A stretch of DNA of 64,000 nt, taken from the NCBI GenBank assembly GCA_038121105.1, contig JAYONB010000009.1, positions 81,968-145,967 on the forward strand, written 5' to 3'. Source of the stretch: CALJDF01 sp038121105 (GTDB lineage: Bacteria; Pseudomonadota; Alphaproteobacteria; SHVP01). Below the pieces are notes generated by a model. The model made no database searches and was not told where the DNA came from. It saw only the letters and a program-made list of their open reading frames with translations. Each line of letters starts with the position of its first letter. Position 1 is the first letter of the stretch. Of this stretch, positions 7,435 to 15,701 are shown piece by piece. The translations under genes and the position numbers were made by a program.

Positions 7435-8654
7435 GCGACGGCTCCCCACGTGGTGGCGGTGGCTTCTTCTGTGCGCGGCCAATCCCGGCTAAGCGAGCCC
7501 GCCAGATCGGCGATGGACTCTAGATTGTGTATCGAGCGGAATTCGTCAACATGCGGCAGAATTTGGCGCGCCCCGGCGGCTTTGGCCTCGTATTTCTCGT
7601 AGCGCAAAAGCGGGTTGAGCCACAACATGCGGCGGCAAGACTTATGCAATCGCTCCATCTCAAAGCCGAGGTTTTCTGTGCCTTCGCGATCCAATCCGTC
7701 GGTAATCAGGATGACCATGGCGCCCTGACCCAGCACCCGGCGCGACCATCGCGTATTGAAATCGTGCATGCAGCGACTGATCCGCGTACCGCCCGACCAG
7801 TCCTGCACGCTCTCGCTGACATCGCCCAGGGCCACATCGACATCTTTCTGTCGTAGGTACCGGGTCACGTTGGTCAGTCGGGTACCGAAAACGAACGTCG
7901 AGACCCGGTCGCGATCGTTCGTCACGGCGTGCATGAAGTGCAAAAACATGCGCGAATATCGGCTCATCGAGCCCGAGATATCGCACAGCACGACAAGGGA
8001 CGGATGTCGACGCACGCGGCTGCGTCGGCGCAACGGGATAATGCTTCCGCCCGAGCGCAAACTCGCCCGGATGGTCGCGCGCATATCCACCCGTCGACCG
8101 CGCGCATCGGCTTTGAACCGGCGGGTCTTCACATCGACGATCGGCAGACGCATCGCGGCGATGGCCTTTTTCGCCTGCTCGACCTCTTCGGCCGACATAG
8201 ACTCGAAATCCCGCGTCTTAAGCTCTTCTTGGGCCGAGAACGAAAACGCCGCGTCCAGCAGGGTCTCCTCTTCGGGCTTTTGTTCGGCCGTCGCGCCGGG
8301 TTCTTTGGGGAACATGGCATCGGCGAGCCGTCGGTTGGCTTCTCGGGCCGGCGGCGGGGCTTCGTTTTCGGCGCCGAAGGTCGGCAGCAACATCGACATC
8401 GCTCGTTCCAGAATGCGCGGGTTGCGCCAGAAGATATGAAACGCTTGGTCGAACAGTTCGCGCTGGTCGCGGCGGTTTACGAAGACCGCGTGCAATGTCC
8501 AGTACAGGTCGTCGCGGCTGCCGATCCCTGCAACTTCGACCGCACGCACCGCTTCGATCACCCGCCCCGGTCCCACCGGCAGGCCGGCCGCCCGCAAGAC
8601 GCGGGCAAAGTGCATGATGTTGTCGGGAAGGCGGCCGGTATCAGCCATCGTCAT
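7431..8654 (-). CDS. coxE: CoxE-like VWA-domain protein
   Basis: 407 residues of the CoxE/VWA family. The N-terminal third is helical (ARVLRAAGLPVGPGRVIEAV, LHAVFVNRRDQRELFDQAF). A central MRATIRASLRSGG block and Arg-rich segment are followed by a von Willebrand A fold in which VLCDISGSMSRYSRM supplies the DxSGS metal-binding motif; GGTRISR and ILITDGLD supply the later Thr and Asp. With the MoxR-type CoxD it is known in aerobic CO-oxidising bacteria to mature the molybdenum-copper centre of CO dehydrogenase. It overlaps coxD by one base (TGATG) and the XdhC gene by four, consistent with coupled translation. A second in-frame ATG two codons later (8648) is possible. Confidence 0.88.
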   Translation of the reverse strand: MTMADTGRLPDNIMHFARVLRAAGLPVGPGRVIEAVRAVEVAGIGSRDDLYWTLHAVFVNRRDQRELFDQAFHIFWRNPRILERAMSMLLPTFGAENEAPPPAREANRRLADAMFPKEPGATAEQKPEEETLLDAAFSFSAQEELKTRDFESMSAEEVEQAKKAIAAMRLPIVDVKTRRFKADARGRRVDMRATIRASLRSGGSIIPLRRRSRVRRHPSLVVLCDISGSMSRYSRMFLHFMHAVTNDRDRVSTFVFGTRLTNVTRYLRQKDVDVALGDVSESVQDWSGGTRISRCMHDFNTRWSRRVLGQGAMVILITDGLDREGTENLGFEMERLHKSCRRMLWLNPLLRYEKYEAKAAGARQILPHVDEFRSIHNLESIADLAGSLSRDWPRTEEATATTWGAVA

Positions 8655-9580
8655 CAGCGCGCCGTGGCGAGTTCCGAATTCACTTGGTCGAGAAGCTTGG
8701 CGGCTTCGCTGCCTTGAATTTTGGCAATATCGTCCTGGTACTTCAGCAAAACGCCCAGCGTGTCGTTCACCGTCTCGGGGTCCAGCGCGAGTTTGTCGAG
8801 CTGTACCAGTGCCGATGCCCAGTCGATGGTTTCAGCGATCCCAGGCAGCTTGAACAGGTCCTGCTCGCGCAGCGACTGCACGAACGCTACGATCTCGCGG
8901 CTCAACCGCTCTGCGGCGCCGGGCACCTTCAGGTTCAGGATCGCCAGCTCCCGCTCGGCATCGGGATAGCCGATCCAGTGGTAGTAGCAGCGCCGTTTCA
9001 GCGCATCGTGAATTTCGCGCGTCCGGTTCGACGTAATGATGACGATGGGCGGCTCTTTGGCCTTCACCGTTTCGAATTCCGGGATCGTGACCTGGAAGTC
9101 GGCCAACAGTTCCAGCAAATAGGCCTCGAACGGTTCGTCCGTGCGGTCGAGTTCGTCGATTAGGAGCACCGGCGGGCCCGACGCGTCGGGTTCCAGCGCC
9201 TGGAGAAGGGGACGTTTGATCAAAAAGCGTTCCGAAAAAATGTCCGTGCCCAATTGCTTGCGGTCGTGCACACCTTCGGCTTCGGCCAACCGAATCTCGA
9301 TCATCTGGGCGGGGTAGTTCCATTCGTAGACCGCCGAGGCGACGTCCAGGCCTTCGTAACATTGCAGCCGCACCAATCGGCGGCCCAGTGTTTGCGACAG
9401 CACGTTGGCGATTTCGGTCTTGCCGACCCCGGCATCGCCTTCGAGAAATAGCGGGCGGCCCAGCTTCAGGCTCAGGAACAACGTGGTCGCGAGCGCCCGG
9501 TCGGACACGTAATTGCCGTCCTGCAAGAGGCTCAGCGTGGCATCGATGGATGCGGGCAAATCGCGCATGTTCGTGGTCAT
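8654..9580 (-). CDS. coxD: MoxR-family AAA+ ATPase, CoxD-like
   Basis: 308 residues. Walker A is GDAGVGKT at residues 48-55 and Walker B is VLLIDELDR; the sensor strand IVIITSNRTREI is followed by an Arg-finger region ALKRRCYYHWIGYPDAERE. This is the CoxD subgroup of MoxR ATPases, which work with the VWA partner in remodelling molybdenum hydroxylase active sites. In the typical order it would follow coxL directly; here it is preceded by coxM, a 78-bp gap and a strong hairpin. The ATG at 9580 gives the normal N-terminus. Cytoplasmic. Confidence 0.88.
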   Translation of the reverse strand: MTTNMRDLPASIDATLSLLQDGNYVSDRALATTLFLSLKLGRPLFLEGDAGVGKTEIANVLSQTLGRRLVRLQCYEGLDVASAVYEWNYPAQMIEIRLAEAEGVHDRKQLGTDIFSERFLIKRPLLQALEPDASGPPVLLIDELDRTDEPFEAYLLELLADFQVTIPEFETVKAKEPPIVIITSNRTREIHDALKRRCYYHWIGYPDAERELAILNLKVPGAAERLSREIVAFVQSLREQDLFKLPGIAETIDWASALVQLDKLALDPETVNDTLGVLLKYQDDIAKIQGSEAAKLLDQVNSELATAR

Positions 9581-9612
9581 CCGCAGAGGGTAGGAGGGCT
9601 GGGCGGAATCAA

Positions 9613-9635
9613 CAAGGGGAGCAGCGCTCCCCTTG
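9613..9635 (-). terminator. Strong hairpin between coxM and coxD
   Basis: A perfect 10-bp stem (CAAGGGGAGC at 9613-9622 with GCTCCCCTTG at 9626-9635) closed by a 3-base loop, placed between the stop of coxM and the start of coxD. No long T-run follows on the minus strand, so an intrinsic terminator is only one option; an mRNA processing or stabilising hairpin separating the structural and maturation genes is another. Confidence 0.45.
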
Positions 9636-9658
9636 CGAATCCGGTGGTTCGGTTTGCC

Positions 9659-10450
9659 TTAGGCGTCGGCGACGGCTCGCTTGGCCATCACGGTCACAAG
9701 ATGGGCGCGGTAATCCGCGCTGCCGTGAATATCGGCGTTCAGGCCGTCGGCCGGTACTTTGATATCGGCCACCGATTCAGGGGCGAACTTCGCCGACAGG
9801 GCCTTTTCCATCTCCGGCACGCGGAAGGCGCAGGGCCCGGCGCCGGTCACCCCGACACGAACGCCGTCGGCTGTTTCCGCCACCATCACGCCCACCATCG
9901 CGTAGCGCGAGGCCGGTTGCGGGAACTTCTGGTAGGCCGCCCGCTTCGGAATGGGGAAGGTTACCGACACGATCAGTTCGCCGTCCTCGAGTGCGGTTTC
10001 GAACAGGCCTTTAAAGTAGTCGTCCGCGGCAATCTCGCGGGTGTTGGTTTTGATGGTCGCGCCCAAGCCCATCACGGCCGCCGGATAGTCCGCCGACGGA
10101 TCGCTGTTGGCCAGCGAGCCGCCGATCGTGCCGCGGTGACGCACCATCGGATCGCCGATCAATCCGGCAAGCTTGCTGAGCGCCGGAATGGCTTTCTGAA
10201 TCTCGGGCGACGCGTGCACGTCGTAATGCGTGGTCATCGCGCCGATCGTCACGCTTGAACCGTCGACCTTGATGCCCTTGAGGTCGTCGATCCCGGCGAG
10301 GTCGATCAAATCGCTCGGCGCCGCTAGGCGTTGTTTCATGGTCGGCAGCAACGTCATGCCGCCGGCGAGGATCTTCCCGTCGTCGGCGCTCGAGAGTTTC
10401 TTGAGCGCGTCCTCGACGCTGGATGCTTTATGATATTCGAACTGATACAT
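9659..10450 (-). CDS. coxM: CO-dehydrogenase-type medium (FAD) subunit, CoxM-like
   Basis: 263 residues of the FAD-binding molybdopterin-dehydrogenase subunit. FAD contacts are visible in ILAGGMTLLPTMKQRLA and in MVRHRGTIGGSLANSDPSAD (the GTxGGS-type loop); the C-terminal half has the CO_deh_flav_C features ASRYAMVGVMVAE and GVTGAGPCAFRVPEME. The subunit passes electrons from the 2Fe-2S subunit to the membrane acceptor. It starts 15 bp after coxS with a GGGGGCAG ribosome-binding sequence. The molybdenum-binding large subunit that normally lies next to these two is absent from the window. Whether the substrate is CO or another heterocycle cannot be judged without that subunit. Confidence 0.9.
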   Translation of the reverse strand: MYQFEYHKASSVEDALKKLSSADDGKILAGGMTLLPTMKQRLAAPSDLIDLAGIDDLKGIKVDGSSVTIGAMTTHYDVHASPEIQKAIPALSKLAGLIGDPMVRHRGTIGGSLANSDPSADYPAAVMGLGATIKTNTREIAADDYFKGLFETALEDGELIVSVTFPIPKRAAYQKFPQPASRYAMVGVMVAETADGVRVGVTGAGPCAFRVPEMEKALSAKFAPESVADIKVPADGLNADIHGSADYRAHLVTVMAKRAVADA

Positions 10451-10465
10451 GGCTGCCCCCGGGCC

Positions 10466-10921
10466 CTAGACTTGCGCGTTCATGATGGCCTTGACGATAT
10501 TGTGGTAGCCCGTACAGCGGCAGATGTTGCCTTCGAGTTCGTGCCGAACCGTCTGCTCGTCCGCGTTGGGATGACGCCGACGAATGTCGATCCCCGCCAT
10601 CACCATGCCCGGCGTACAAAAGCCACACTGCAGCCCATGGTTCTCTTTGAACGAGGCCTGCATCGGGTGTAGCTCATCGCCCTTCGCCAGTCCCTCGATG
10701 GTCGTGACCTCGGCGCCTTCGGCTTGAACCGCCAACATGGTGCAGGACTTCATGGCCTGACCGTTGACGTGCACCGTGCACGCGCCGCACTGGGTGGTGT
10801 CGCAGCCGACATGGGTGCCGGTCAGGCGAAGGTGTTCACGGATATACTCGACAAGTAGCGTCCGTGGTTCGACATCGGCACTGACGGCCTTGCCGTTCAC
10901 GGTCATCGATACTTTGGCCAC
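10466..10921 (-). CDS. coxS: CO-dehydrogenase-type small (2Fe-2S) subunit, CoxS-like
   Basis: 151 residues with both [2Fe-2S] clusters of this subunit. The plant-ferredoxin-type cluster is at Cys40, Cys45, Cys48 and Cys60 (GCDTTQCGACTV...KSC). The helical-domain cluster is at Cys99, Cys102, Cys134 and Cys136 (QCGFCTPGM...GNICRCTGYHN). Length and arrangement are typical of CoxS and related small subunits of the xanthine dehydrogenase family. It would relay electrons between a molybdenum subunit and CoxM. In most related operons a ~2.4-kb coxL lies beside it; here coxM follows after 15 bp. The ATG at 10921 is the family start. Confidence 0.92.
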   Translation of the reverse strand: MAKVSMTVNGKAVSADVEPRTLLVEYIREHLRLTGTHVGCDTTQCGACTVHVNGQAMKSCTMLAVQAEGAEVTTIEGLAKGDELHPMQASFKENHGLQCGFCTPGMVMAGIDIRRRHPNADEQTVRHELEGNICRCTGYHNIVKAIMNAQV

Positions 10922-11070
10922 GCGGGACCTCCCAAATGAAACCCCTGGTTCCGCGGGCGGGCCAGGGTTCGTTGATGTTGGCCGGAAATCGGCATAATTC
11001 GGCGTTGACCGGCAGTTTCCTAGGACCGTTGGGTCAGGTCAAGTCTACTGACCGGGAGCCCCGTGACGGC

Positions 11071-11679
11071 CTAGAGGACGCTGAACAGCACCAGCAAAAT
11101 CGCGACCACGACGATCAATCCAACGATCCAGGTCGCGGTGCTGACGGATTTGCTGGGCGTTGTGGTCTCATGGTTGACCGTCACCGCAGGGGCCGCCTCC
11201 GGCGCCGCGTCGGCCGCTGTTTCTGCGACAGGTTCCGCCGACCCACCGACATGGGCGGCGAAGTTGGCGAAAAACTGGTCGGCGATCTTCTTGGCGGCAC
11301 CGTCGACCAGCCGCGCCCCGATCTGGGCCAGTTTGCCGCCGACCTGGGCGTTGGCGTCGTAGCGCAGCACGGTGTCGCTGCCGTCCTGTTCCAGCGTGAC
11401 CGTGGCGCCGCCCTTGCCGAACCCGGCCGGGCCGCCTTGGCCTTCGCCGGAAATCTTGTAGCTGTTCGGTGGATCGAGGTCGGACAGCGTTACCTTGCCC
11501 TTGAACTTGGCGCTGACGGGGCCGACTTTGGCCTTCACCGTGGCGGTCAGCTCGGTATCCGAGACCTTCTCGATGGTTTCGCAGCCGGGGATACAGGCCT
11601 TCAATGTCTCCGGATCGTTGAGCGCTTCCCACACCGCCTGCTGCGCTGCCGGAATCCGATACTCACCCTTAATATCCAT
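11071..11679 (-). CDS. coxG: CoxG-like SRPBCC-domain protein with membrane anchor
   Basis: 202 residues. Residues 1-150 form the SRPBCC (START-like) fold of CoxG: MDIKGEYRIPAAQQAVWEAL, then a PETLKACIPGCETIEKV segment and a Gly-rich GEGQGGPAGFGKGGATVTL. A Pro/Ala-rich linker leads to a single C-terminal transmembrane helix, TWIVGLIVVVAILLVLFSVL. CoxG is reported to anchor CO dehydrogenase to the membrane for transfer of electrons to the respiratory chain. The start is placed at MDIKGEY (11679); an in-frame extension to 11736 is not family-like. A 149-bp gap separates it from coxS, so it may have a separate transcript, although it is the first gene of the locus. Confidence 0.88.
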   Translation of the reverse strand: MDIKGEYRIPAAQQAVWEALNDPETLKACIPGCETIEKVSDTELTATVKAKVGPVSAKFKGKVTLSDLDPPNSYKISGEGQGGPAGFGKGGATVTLEQDGSDTVLRYDANAQVGGKLAQIGARLVDGAAKKIADQFFANFAAHVGGSAEPVAETAADAAPEAAPAVTVNHETTTPSKSVSTATWIVGLIVVVAILLVLFSVL

Positions 11680-11840
11680 AAGAAAATCGCCTGTTAGCCG
11701 TTCGTTAATGCTTGCCGGGCAACGTAGTGATCGCACCCCGGCGGGGCAAGGCCCGAGGATTTTGCCAGGCCCCGGCCGGCCAGCTAAAGTTTGCCAGCCA
11801 AAGCACAGAAAATGTTCGACGACCCTTTTGGAATGAACCG

Positions 11841-12524
11841 GTGATCCCGCAGCCCCCCGCCTCTCGCTCCACGCTCGATATCGCTTGGTGGTTCCAGGCG
11901 CGATGCGAGTCCGCGGGCGAAGCGTTGTCGGCGCGCCGCATGCATTACTTGCTCTATCTCACGCAAGCGCACTACGTGGCCGAACACCGTGGCCAAAAGA
12001 TCATGCCGGCGACTTTCCTTGCGACCCAGCTCGGCCCGGTCGAACCCAATATCCACCAACTGTTCGAAGGCGGTCGGTTCGTTCTAGAGGCCAACGATCC
12101 GCCACACATGGTCGAAGACTATCTCGTCGAAATTTGGAACAGGTTCGGCAAGAAGACTCTGAAACAGCTCGAAGGGCTGGTCGAACGCGACGGCGCTTGG
12201 CGCCCGGTCTTTCGCAAAGGTGCGCTTCTCGAAATCCCTGCCGAACTGCTCTATCGCGCGTACGGCGGCGGCGCGGACGCCGTGCCCCTGGACCGCCGCT
12301 CAAGCGCCGGTCAAAACCGCAACAAAGAACAGGAATACTGGACCCTCACCGGCAAGAAGGCCGAGAAGTGGACGCCCGGCGTTTCCAACAAAGGCGCGGC
12401 GCAGGGTGCGACCGCGCGAAAAGCTCCGTCACCTAAACCGCGTGGCGCCGGTGTGCGGCGTATTTTGTCGGCCGATGAGGCCAAGCGCGCAAACGGCGCC
12501 GCCGCGAAGTCCCCGCCGCGCTAA
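11841..12524 (+). CDS. Panacea-domain protein (SocA/DUF4065-like)
   Basis: 227 residues beginning at a GTG. Residues ~12-110 resemble the Panacea domain of SocA-type proteins: LDIAWWFQARCES, MHYLLYLTQAHYVAEH, ATFLATQLGPVEPNIHQLF, the typical trio in which a helix is followed by the LGPV-type turn. A second part (residues 90-170) continues with charged helices, and the C-terminus is a basic, Pro/Ala-rich tail. Panacea domains act as antitoxin or chaperone modules in many toxin-antitoxin pairs; SocA itself delivers a toxin to a protease. The stop overlaps the next start as TAATG. An internal ATG at 11941 would truncate the domain, so GTG 11841 is preferred, with the upstream start uncertain. 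Confidence 0.7.
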   Translation: MIPQPPASRSTLDIAWWFQARCESAGEALSARRMHYLLYLTQAHYVAEHRGQKIMPATFLATQLGPVEPNIHQLFEGGRFVLEANDPPHMVEDYLVEIWNRFGKKTLKQLEGLVERDGAWRPVFRKGALLEIPAELLYRAYGGGADAVPLDRRSSAGQNRNKEQEYWTLTGKKAEKWTPGVSNKGAAQGATARKAPSPKPRGAGVRRILSADEAKRANGAAAKSPPR

Positions 12525-13405
12525 TGGCGCGCGGCTTGCGCATTCGCGCGCTCAAAGTCCCGCCATCCATCATTCTCGCCCGCGCGGCCCAAGACCCGCG
12601 GTTGGTTGATACGTTCTCCGAGGTCAGTTTCGAAACCTGGCCCGACGCCGTGGCCATGCGGGCCGATATCGCGGCCGGCAAGGTCGATCTCAGCATCATT
12701 CCCACCAACCTCGCGGCCGCGCTCTACAACGAGGGCGCGCCGATCCGCATGCTGTGCGTCAACATGTGGGGCATCTTGCACGTGCTCTCCCATGCGCCGC
12801 TCGACCCGACATGGCGGGCGCTGCGCGGCAAGACCATCGGGATTCCGCTCAAAGGCAACATGCCCGATACGGTTTTCTCGACCCTCGCGGGCCGCGTGCC
12901 GCTCGACTTGGCGGCGGAAACGAATGTCGTGTTTCTCGACTCCTACCTCGCCGCAAAAGACGCGGTGCTGTCGGGTGCGTGCGATGTCGCCGTCTTGCCC
13001 GAACCGGTGGCGAGTGCTGCGGCCGCCGAAGGCGCCCATCGTTTGCTCGATCTACAAGAGGAATGGGCCAAGCTGACGGGTCGGCCGCCGCGCTTCCCCC
13101 AGGCGGGCACCGTGGTGCCGCAAGACCTGAGCGACGGCGAAACCCAGTTGTTGCTTACCGGAATGGAAGACGCGCTCGCTTGGATGGACGCCAATCCCGA
13201 CGATGCGGGCAGGCTGGGCGCCCCCTTGCTGGGCCTCGATGCGGCGATCATTGCCGACTCGCTCCGCGCGACCAACTGGATCTCGCTGTCCGGCGCCGAG
13301 GCGCGCGAGGAGCTGGAATTCTTTTATCGGATGCTGTTGGACGCATCGTCGAATCTGGTGAAGGGCGGATTGCCGGGCGACGGATTCTACGTTGCCCGAT
13401 CTTAG
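12524..13405 (+). CDS. Periplasmic-binding-fold protein (NMT1/SsuA-like) without signal peptide
   Basis: 293 residues with the fold of NitT/TauT/THI5-type substrate-binding proteins. Evidence is the IAAGKVDLSIIPTNLAAALYN block, the LRGKTIGIPLKGNMPDTVF segment of lobe two, and DAVLSGACDVAVLPEPVAS. The protein begins directly with MARGLRIRALKVPPSIILAR, the first strand of the mature fold, and has no hydrophobic leader, lipobox or twin-Arg motif. No ABC permease or ATPase gene is adjacent. It is joined by a TAATG overlap to the Panacea-domain gene. It may be a cytosolic enzyme or sensor, or an annotation-level orphan of a transporter; function unknown. Confidence 0.75.
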   Translation: MARGLRIRALKVPPSIILARAAQDPRLVDTFSEVSFETWPDAVAMRADIAAGKVDLSIIPTNLAAALYNEGAPIRMLCVNMWGILHVLSHAPLDPTWRALRGKTIGIPLKGNMPDTVFSTLAGRVPLDLAAETNVVFLDSYLAAKDAVLSGACDVAVLPEPVASAAAAEGAHRLLDLQEEWAKLTGRPPRFPQAGTVVPQDLSDGETQLLLTGMEDALAWMDANPDDAGRLGAPLLGLDAAIIADSLRATNWISLSGAEAREELEFFYRMLLDASSNLVKGGLPGDGFYVARS

Positions 13406-13559
13406 GTCAGGGAAGACCGGGAACCCGTTCGGCCGCTACCTGGGCGCTTGAACGCGGTTGGCGGCACGTGCTTCCTTCCTGCGCTATTTCTTGCGGTTTG
13501 GAATCGGAGACATGTTAGCTTTAGCGTTCACCGCAAGGTTCTGACTCGAGGGACATGAC

Positions 13560-13844
13560 ATGACCGAATCGTCGCCAAACGATAGCGCTCAGGAAGGGAA
13601 CGGCGGCAAGCGTTTCTGGCTCGACGACATGCGCAACGTGCACAAGATATTCTGGGCATTGGTGCTCGTTTGCGTGGCCCTGTTCCTGGCGGACGCTCTT
13701 TATGAGAAGCACGTGATTCTGTCGTTTGAGGAGTGGTTCGGCTTCTACGGCCTGTTCGGATTTTTCGTGTCTTTTGCGTTGGTGCTGATCGCCCGCGAGT
13801 TACGCAAAGTCCTGATGCGCGACGAGGATTACTATGATCGCTGA
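13560..13844 (+). CDS. Small two-helix membrane protein next to antiporter subunit
   Basis: 94 residues with a soluble, charged N-terminus and two predicted transmembrane helices: FWALVLVCVALFLADALY and FYGLFGFFVSFALVLIARELR. The C-terminus is acidic (RDEDYYDR). No family is recognised with certainty. The gene overlaps the start of the following NuoL/MrpD-like gene by 11 bases, suggesting a stoichiometric partner of that transporter. It is preceded by a GAGGGACATGAC start region. Probably an accessory membrane subunit of the proton or cation translocating unit; the role is inferred from position. Confidence 0.75.
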   Translation: MTESSPNDSAQEGNGGKRFWLDDMRNVHKIFWALVLVCVALFLADALYEKHVILSFEEWFGFYGLFGFFVSFALVLIARELRKVLMRDEDYYDR

Positions 13845-15528
13845 GTTCCCACCCGGTCTGCTGCTGATCGTCGGCGCATTCCTAGTGCCGTTCTTAAAAG
13901 GGAATCTGCGCTCGGTATATACGCTCCTGCTGCCACTACTTGGGATCTGGCAGCTGATGTCGCTCGAGCCGGGCACGTTCGGAACCAGTTTCGCTTTTGG
14001 TTTCGAACAGACCCATGTGCGCATCGACAAGTTAAGTCTTCTGTTCGGATATGTTTTCTATATCGCCGCGACGTTGGGCGTCCTGTTCGCTTGGCACCGC
14101 GACGACCGGGTGGAACAGTCCACCGCTCTTGTTTACGTCGGCGCTGCGATCGGCGCGGTCTTCGCGGGGGACTTGATCACCTTGTTCCTCTATTGGGAAG
14201 TGGCAGCGGTCGCGGCCGTCTTCCTGATTTGGGCGGCAAGGACCGATCGCTCCTTTCGCGCCGGGTTCAGAACTCTGATGATCTATATGTTGTCGGGGAT
14301 TCTGCTCCTGACGGGCGTGGCGGTGCGGGCCGTCGAAACCGGCTCGCTCGCCTTTGACAATATTGGCTTGGACAGCCCTGGCGGCCTGCTCATCCTGCTC
14401 GCCTTCGGCATCAAATGTGCTTTCCCGTTCCTGCATAACTGGGTGCAGGATGCCTATCCGGAAGCCTCGGTAACGGGCACGGTTTTCCTCAGCGCCTTTA
14501 CCACGAAGCTGGCCGTGTACGCTCTGGCGCGCGGTTATGCGGGCACCGAAATACTGATCTGGATCGGCGTCGCGATGACCGCCTTTCCCATCTTCTATGC
14601 CGTGATCGAGAACGATTTACGCCGCGTTCTGGCCTACAGCCTCAACAACCAGTTGGGATTCATGGTGGCAGGTATCGGCATTGGCACCACGCTTGCCATC
14701 AACGGGGCCGTCAGCCACGCCTTCGCCCACATCATCTATAAGGCCCTCTTGTTTATGTCCATGGGGGCGGTTCTTTACCGGACGGGCACCGTAAAGGGCT
14801 CGGAACTCGGTGGGCTTTATAAGACCATGCCATGGACCACGGCTTTCTGCATCGTTGGCGCCGCCTCCATCTCTGCATTTCCCCTGTTCAGCGGCTTCGT
14901 GACGAAGTCCATGATTTTGACCGCCGCAGCCAAAGAAGGCTATTTGGTTCCGTTCCTGGTCCTGTTGTTCGCCTCCGCTGGCGTGTTCCACCATTCGGGC
15001 ATCAAAATCCCATTCTTTGCGTTCTTTGCCCATGATTCTGGCAAGCGTCCCAAGGAGGCGCCCTTCAATATGCTGCTCGCCATGGGGTTGGCTGCCTTCC
15101 TCTGCATCGGTATCGGCGTCTATCCGCAGCCGCTGTACGCGCTTCTTCCCTTCCCCGTGGATTACACGCCTTATACGACGACGCATGTCGTCACGATGCT
15201 TCAGCTGCTCGTCTTTTCCGGACTCGCCTTTGCGACCTTGCAGAGATCCGGTCTCTACCCCCCGGAATTGCGTTCCACGGTGCTCGATTTCGACTTCAGC
15301 TACCGCTGGCTCGCGCCGCGGGTTGCTGGCTGGTTCATGGGGGTCGGAGAACGCGCCTGGATGATGACGACCAGTGCTTCGCTGCCGCTACGACACGGCC
15401 TGAACTCTCTAACCTTTAGATATTTTGGGCCGCAGGGGCGATTCGCCCGCAGTCAGTCGTCGAGTTTCTCGTTGAGTGTGATCATCGTGTTGCTGGCGGT
15501 CCTGCTGTTGATCTTCTTCGCGATGTGA
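13834..15528 (+). CDS. NuoL/MrpD-like proton-translocating membrane subunit
   Basis: 564 residues, about 14 transmembrane helices, of the proton-conducting antiporter family (PF00361). Recognisable blocks are LFLYWEVAAVAAVFLIW (the conserved Glu of TM5), IKCAFPFLHNWVQDAYPEA (Lys of TM7 plus the HxW-xDAYP loop) and YSLNNQLGFMVAGIG with HAFAHIIYKALLFMSMG (TM12 His/Lys region). The C-terminus carries a ~110-residue extension ending in another hydrophobic helix. The gene is convergent with, and separate from, the Mrp operon, and is coupled to a small membrane protein. It may work as a third antiporter subunit of the same machine or with another partner. Confidence 0.85.
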   Translation: MIAEFPPGLLLIVGAFLVPFLKGNLRSVYTLLLPLLGIWQLMSLEPGTFGTSFAFGFEQTHVRIDKLSLLFGYVFYIAATLGVLFAWHRDDRVEQSTALVYVGAAIGAVFAGDLITLFLYWEVAAVAAVFLIWAARTDRSFRAGFRTLMIYMLSGILLLTGVAVRAVETGSLAFDNIGLDSPGGLLILLAFGIKCAFPFLHNWVQDAYPEASVTGTVFLSAFTTKLAVYALARGYAGTEILIWIGVAMTAFPIFYAVIENDLRRVLAYSLNNQLGFMVAGIGIGTTLAINGAVSHAFAHIIYKALLFMSMGAVLYRTGTVKGSELGGLYKTMPWTTAFCIVGAASISAFPLFSGFVTKSMILTAAAKEGYLVPFLVLLFASAGVFHHSGIKIPFFAFFAHDSGKRPKEAPFNMLLAMGLAAFLCIGIGVYPQPLYALLPFPVDYTPYTTTHVVTMLQLLVFSGLAFATLQRSGLYPPELRSTVLDFDFSYRWLAPRVAGWFMGVGERAWMMTTSASLPLRHGLNSLTFRYFGPQGRFARSQSSSFSLSVIIVLLAVLLLIFFAM

Positions 15529-15701
15529 AGGACGCGCCGTCCGCGGGAATTCTAGGCCCTGCCTCGATGGGCTCTCACAAGTTACCGCCCGAGTTGTATT
15601 CAAAAGCCTCCCTGGCCCTTAGCGTCAAAGGAAGGCTTGCGCCGGTTCGGCTTCGGACAACTCAGCGTTTGCAAGGTGGGGCAGGACGGTGAGGCCGTGC
15701 T
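15529..15701. other. Intergenic space between convergent antiporter genes, weak hairpins
   Basis: No gene is seen. Two possible terminator stems are present: GGACG-CGC-CGTCC at 15530-15542 directly after the plus-strand stop, and AAGCCT (15604-15609) with AGGCTT (15633-15638). Neither is followed by a clear T-run, so transcript ends here are only suggested. Confidence 0.35.
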
